A DNA stretch of 64,000 bases. Origin: CBFFRJ01 sp051486985 (GTDB taxonomy: Bacteria; Pseudomonadota; Gammaproteobacteria; Enterobacterales; Enterobacteriaceae). The position numbers and the translations under genes are program-made. Numbering within the stretch: position 1 is the first letter of the stretch; every line of letters starts with the position of its first letter. The notes under the pieces were generated by a model. It did no database searches, was not told where the DNA came from, and worked only from the letters and a program-made list of their open reading frames with translations. Positions 62,361-64,000 of this stretch are shown here, piece after piece. The stretch lies in NCBI RefSeq assembly GCF_051486985.1, contig NZ_JAHVDV010000024.1, positions 1 through 64,000 of the forward strand, written 5' to 3'.

Positions 62361-64000
62361 ATGAAAAAGTTCCTCTACCTTTTGCTGGTGCTGGCAATGC
62401 TCCCGATTGCCGTGCTGGTCGTCATCACGCCGATGGACAGCCAAAAGCAGTATATTTTTGGCCTGCTCAGTATCGGCATTTTGTTTTTAATGGGTATGGT
62501 CAGTAAAAAGCGCAGCGTCTCCGTGATTATGGTGGTGATGTCGGTACTGTTATCAACCCGTTACATGTACTTCCGGCTGACGCAAACGCTGCACTTTAAC
62601 TCCGAGATAGAAACCATTCTTGGTATGGGGTTATTCCTCGCGGAAGTTTACGTCTGGATAATGCTGCTGCTGAGTTATTTGCAGACGATCTGGCCGCTCA
62701 AGCGTGGCATCGTTCCTCTGCCGGACGACATGAGCCAGTGGCCGACGGTTGACGTTTACATCCCGACCTATAACGAACCGCTGGACGTGGTGCGTGATAC
62801 GGTGCTGGCGGCGCAGTGTATTGATTACCCGCGCGATAAGATGAACATCTACCTGCTGGATGATGGCAAACGTCGTGAGTTTGCGGTCTTTGCCGCCGAT
62901 GTCGGCGTCGGTTACATCACGCGTAACGACAACAACCACGCCAAGGCCGGTAACCTTAACCATGCCATGAAGCTGACGCAGGGCGAGCTGATTACCGTGT
63001 TCGACTGCGATCACGTGGCGACACGCATCTTCCTGCAGGCCACCGTCGGCGGCTTCCTGAAAGACCCGAAGCTGGCGCTGGTACAGACACCGCACTACTT
63101 CTATTCACCGGACCCGTTTGAACGTAACCTCTCCGTTGGACGCAACATCCCCAACGAAGGCTCTCTCTTCTACGGCCCGATTCAGCAGGGTAACGACAAC
63201 TGGAATGCCACCTTCTTCTGCGGCTCCTGTGCGGTGATTCGCCGTAGCGCGCTGGAAGAGATTGGTGGCTTTGCCGTTGAAACCGTCACCGAAGATGCCC
63301 ACACCGCACTGAAGCTGCAGCGTCGTGGCTGGGGTTCCGCGTTCCTTGATATCCCTCTGGCTGCCGGTCTGGCGACCGAACGTCTGGTGCTGCACGTGAT
63401 TCAGCGTACCCGCTGGGCGCGCGGCATGACGCAGATTTTCCGTCTTGATAACCCGCTGTTTGGCCGCGGGCTGACGATTCAACAGCGCCTCTGCTACCTG
63501 AGCGCCATGCTCTATTATCAGTTTGCCCTGCCGCGTATCGCGTTTCTGACCGCACCGCTGGCCTACCTGCTGTTCAACCTGAACATCATTCACTCCTCGG
63601 CGAATCTGATTTTCGCCTACGCGCTGCCGCATCTGTTCCTCGCGATTTATGTGAACTCAAGGATGAACGGACGTCATCGCTACAGCTTCTGGGGTGAGAT
63701 TTATGACCTGGTGCTGGCCTTCCACATTGTGCTACCGACCGTGGTGACCATGATTTTCCCGAAGCGCGGCAAGTTCAACGTTACGGATAAAGGCGCGCTG
63801 CTGGACGTGGGTTACTTCGACTTCAGCGTAGTACGTCCGCATCTGATTATCGCCCTCCTGCTGGGTGCCGGGGTGATTGCGGGCATCGTGCGCGCCTTTG
63901 CCCATGACTATTTTGGCGTTGACCCGCGCGTTATCGCCCTTAACGTCGGCTGGGGTTTATACAGCCTGATCTTCCTGCTGGCCGCCATTGCGGTGGCACG
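62361..64000 (+). CDS. bcsA: Cellulose synthase catalytic subunit BcsA (5' part)
   Basis: BcsA polymerises UDP-glucose into beta-1,4-glucan and passes it through the inner membrane. The visible 546 codons run off the window end. After about four N-terminal membrane helices (residues 1-120) the GT2 domain shows DVYIPTYNEPLD near 130, DDGKRREF near 168, the metal-binding DCD in TVFDCDHV near 215, TEDAHTALKLQRRGW near 312 and QRTRWARGM near 348 (the QxxRW motif). More membrane helices follow. The C-terminal PilZ domain that binds cyclic di-GMP lies beyond the window. Confidence 0.95.
   Translation, partial: MKKFLYLLLVLAMLPIAVLVVITPMDSQKQYIFGLLSIGILFLMGMVSKKRSVSVIMVVMSVLLSTRYMYFRLTQTLHFNSEIETILGMGLFLAEVYVWIMLLLSYLQTIWPLKRGIVPLPDDMSQWPTVDVYIPTYNEPLDVVRDTVLAAQCIDYPRDKMNIYLLDDGKRREFAVFAADVGVGYITRNDNNHAKAGNLNHAMKLTQGELITVFDCDHVATRIFLQATVGGFLKDPKLALVQTPHYFYSPDPFERNLSVGRNIPNEGSLFYGPIQQGNDNWNATFFCGSCAVIRRSALEEIGGFAVETVTEDAHTALKLQRRGWGSAFLDIPLAAGLATERLVLHVIQRTRWARGMTQIFRLDNPLFGRGLTIQQRLCYLSAMLYYQFALPRIAFLTAPLAYLLFNLNIIHSSANLIFAYALPHLFLAIYVNSRMNGRHRYSFWGEIYDLVLAFHIVLPTVVTMIFPKRGKFNVTDKGALLDVGYFDFSVVRPHLIIALLLGAGVIAGIVRAFAHDYFGVDPRVIALNVGWGLYSLIFLLAAIAVA

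Overview
The window is a chromosomal segment of an enterobacterium. Gene order and protein sequences follow the Escherichia coli region that runs from trmL-cysE-gpsA-secB through the LPS-core (waa) cluster to dut-slmA-pyrE, gmk-rpoZ-spoT-trmH-recG and xanP-yicH. Several differences point to Enterobacter or a close relative (Lelliottia, Leclercia): a WabG/WaaE-type LPS core, four ERIC elements, a bcsO-bcsQ-bcsA cellulose operon directly behind yicH, and a ureide-type operon in between. The genus is inference; no rRNA or tRNA lies in the window.

Layout. 1-776: tandem 123-bp repeats with ambiguous bases upstream of trmL. 777-4599: trmL, then cysE, gpsA, secB, grxC and yibN on the minus strand. 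4845-8609: gpmI-envC-yibQ. 8606-11782: a GT2 glycosyltransferase, tdh and kbl on the minus strand. 11999-26424: LPS inner/outer core block (hldD, waaF, waaC, waaQ, wabG-like, an opposite-strand GT4, waaL, waaH-like GT2, an unrecognised transferase, a phosphoethanolamine transferase, waaA, waaE, coaD). 26472-28659: mutM, rpmG, rpmB, radC (minus). 28828-32395: coaBC, dut, slmA and a Tat-exported SMP-30 protein. 32610-34033: pyrE and rph with the pyrE attenuator. 34158-35021: yicC.

35022-38895 is an AT-rich accessory insertion between yicC and yicG. It holds an integrase remnant, a broken DUF3289 gene, a DUF943 gene and an OafA-type acyltransferase. 38896-47452 returns to core genes (yicG, ligB, gmk, rpoZ, spoT, trmH, recG). 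An unrecognised exported protein sits where E. coli has gltS, followed by xanP with a PurR-like operator, and yicH.

51587-60228 is the most interesting unit. A six-gene minus-strand operon encodes a biuret-hydrolase-like cysteine hydrolase, FdrA, a DUF1116 protein, carbamate kinase, a stand-alone allophanate-hydrolase C-domain protein and an NCS2 permease. It faces a divergent DUF2877 gene and an AllS-like LysR regulator. By homology to the E. coli allFGHK set this should make carbamoyl phosphate from a carbamoylated substrate and then ATP from it. The BiuH-like enzyme and the allophanate-type domain suggest that the substrate is biuret/allophanate-like and not, or not only, oxalurate. The window ends inside bcsA of a cellulose operon.
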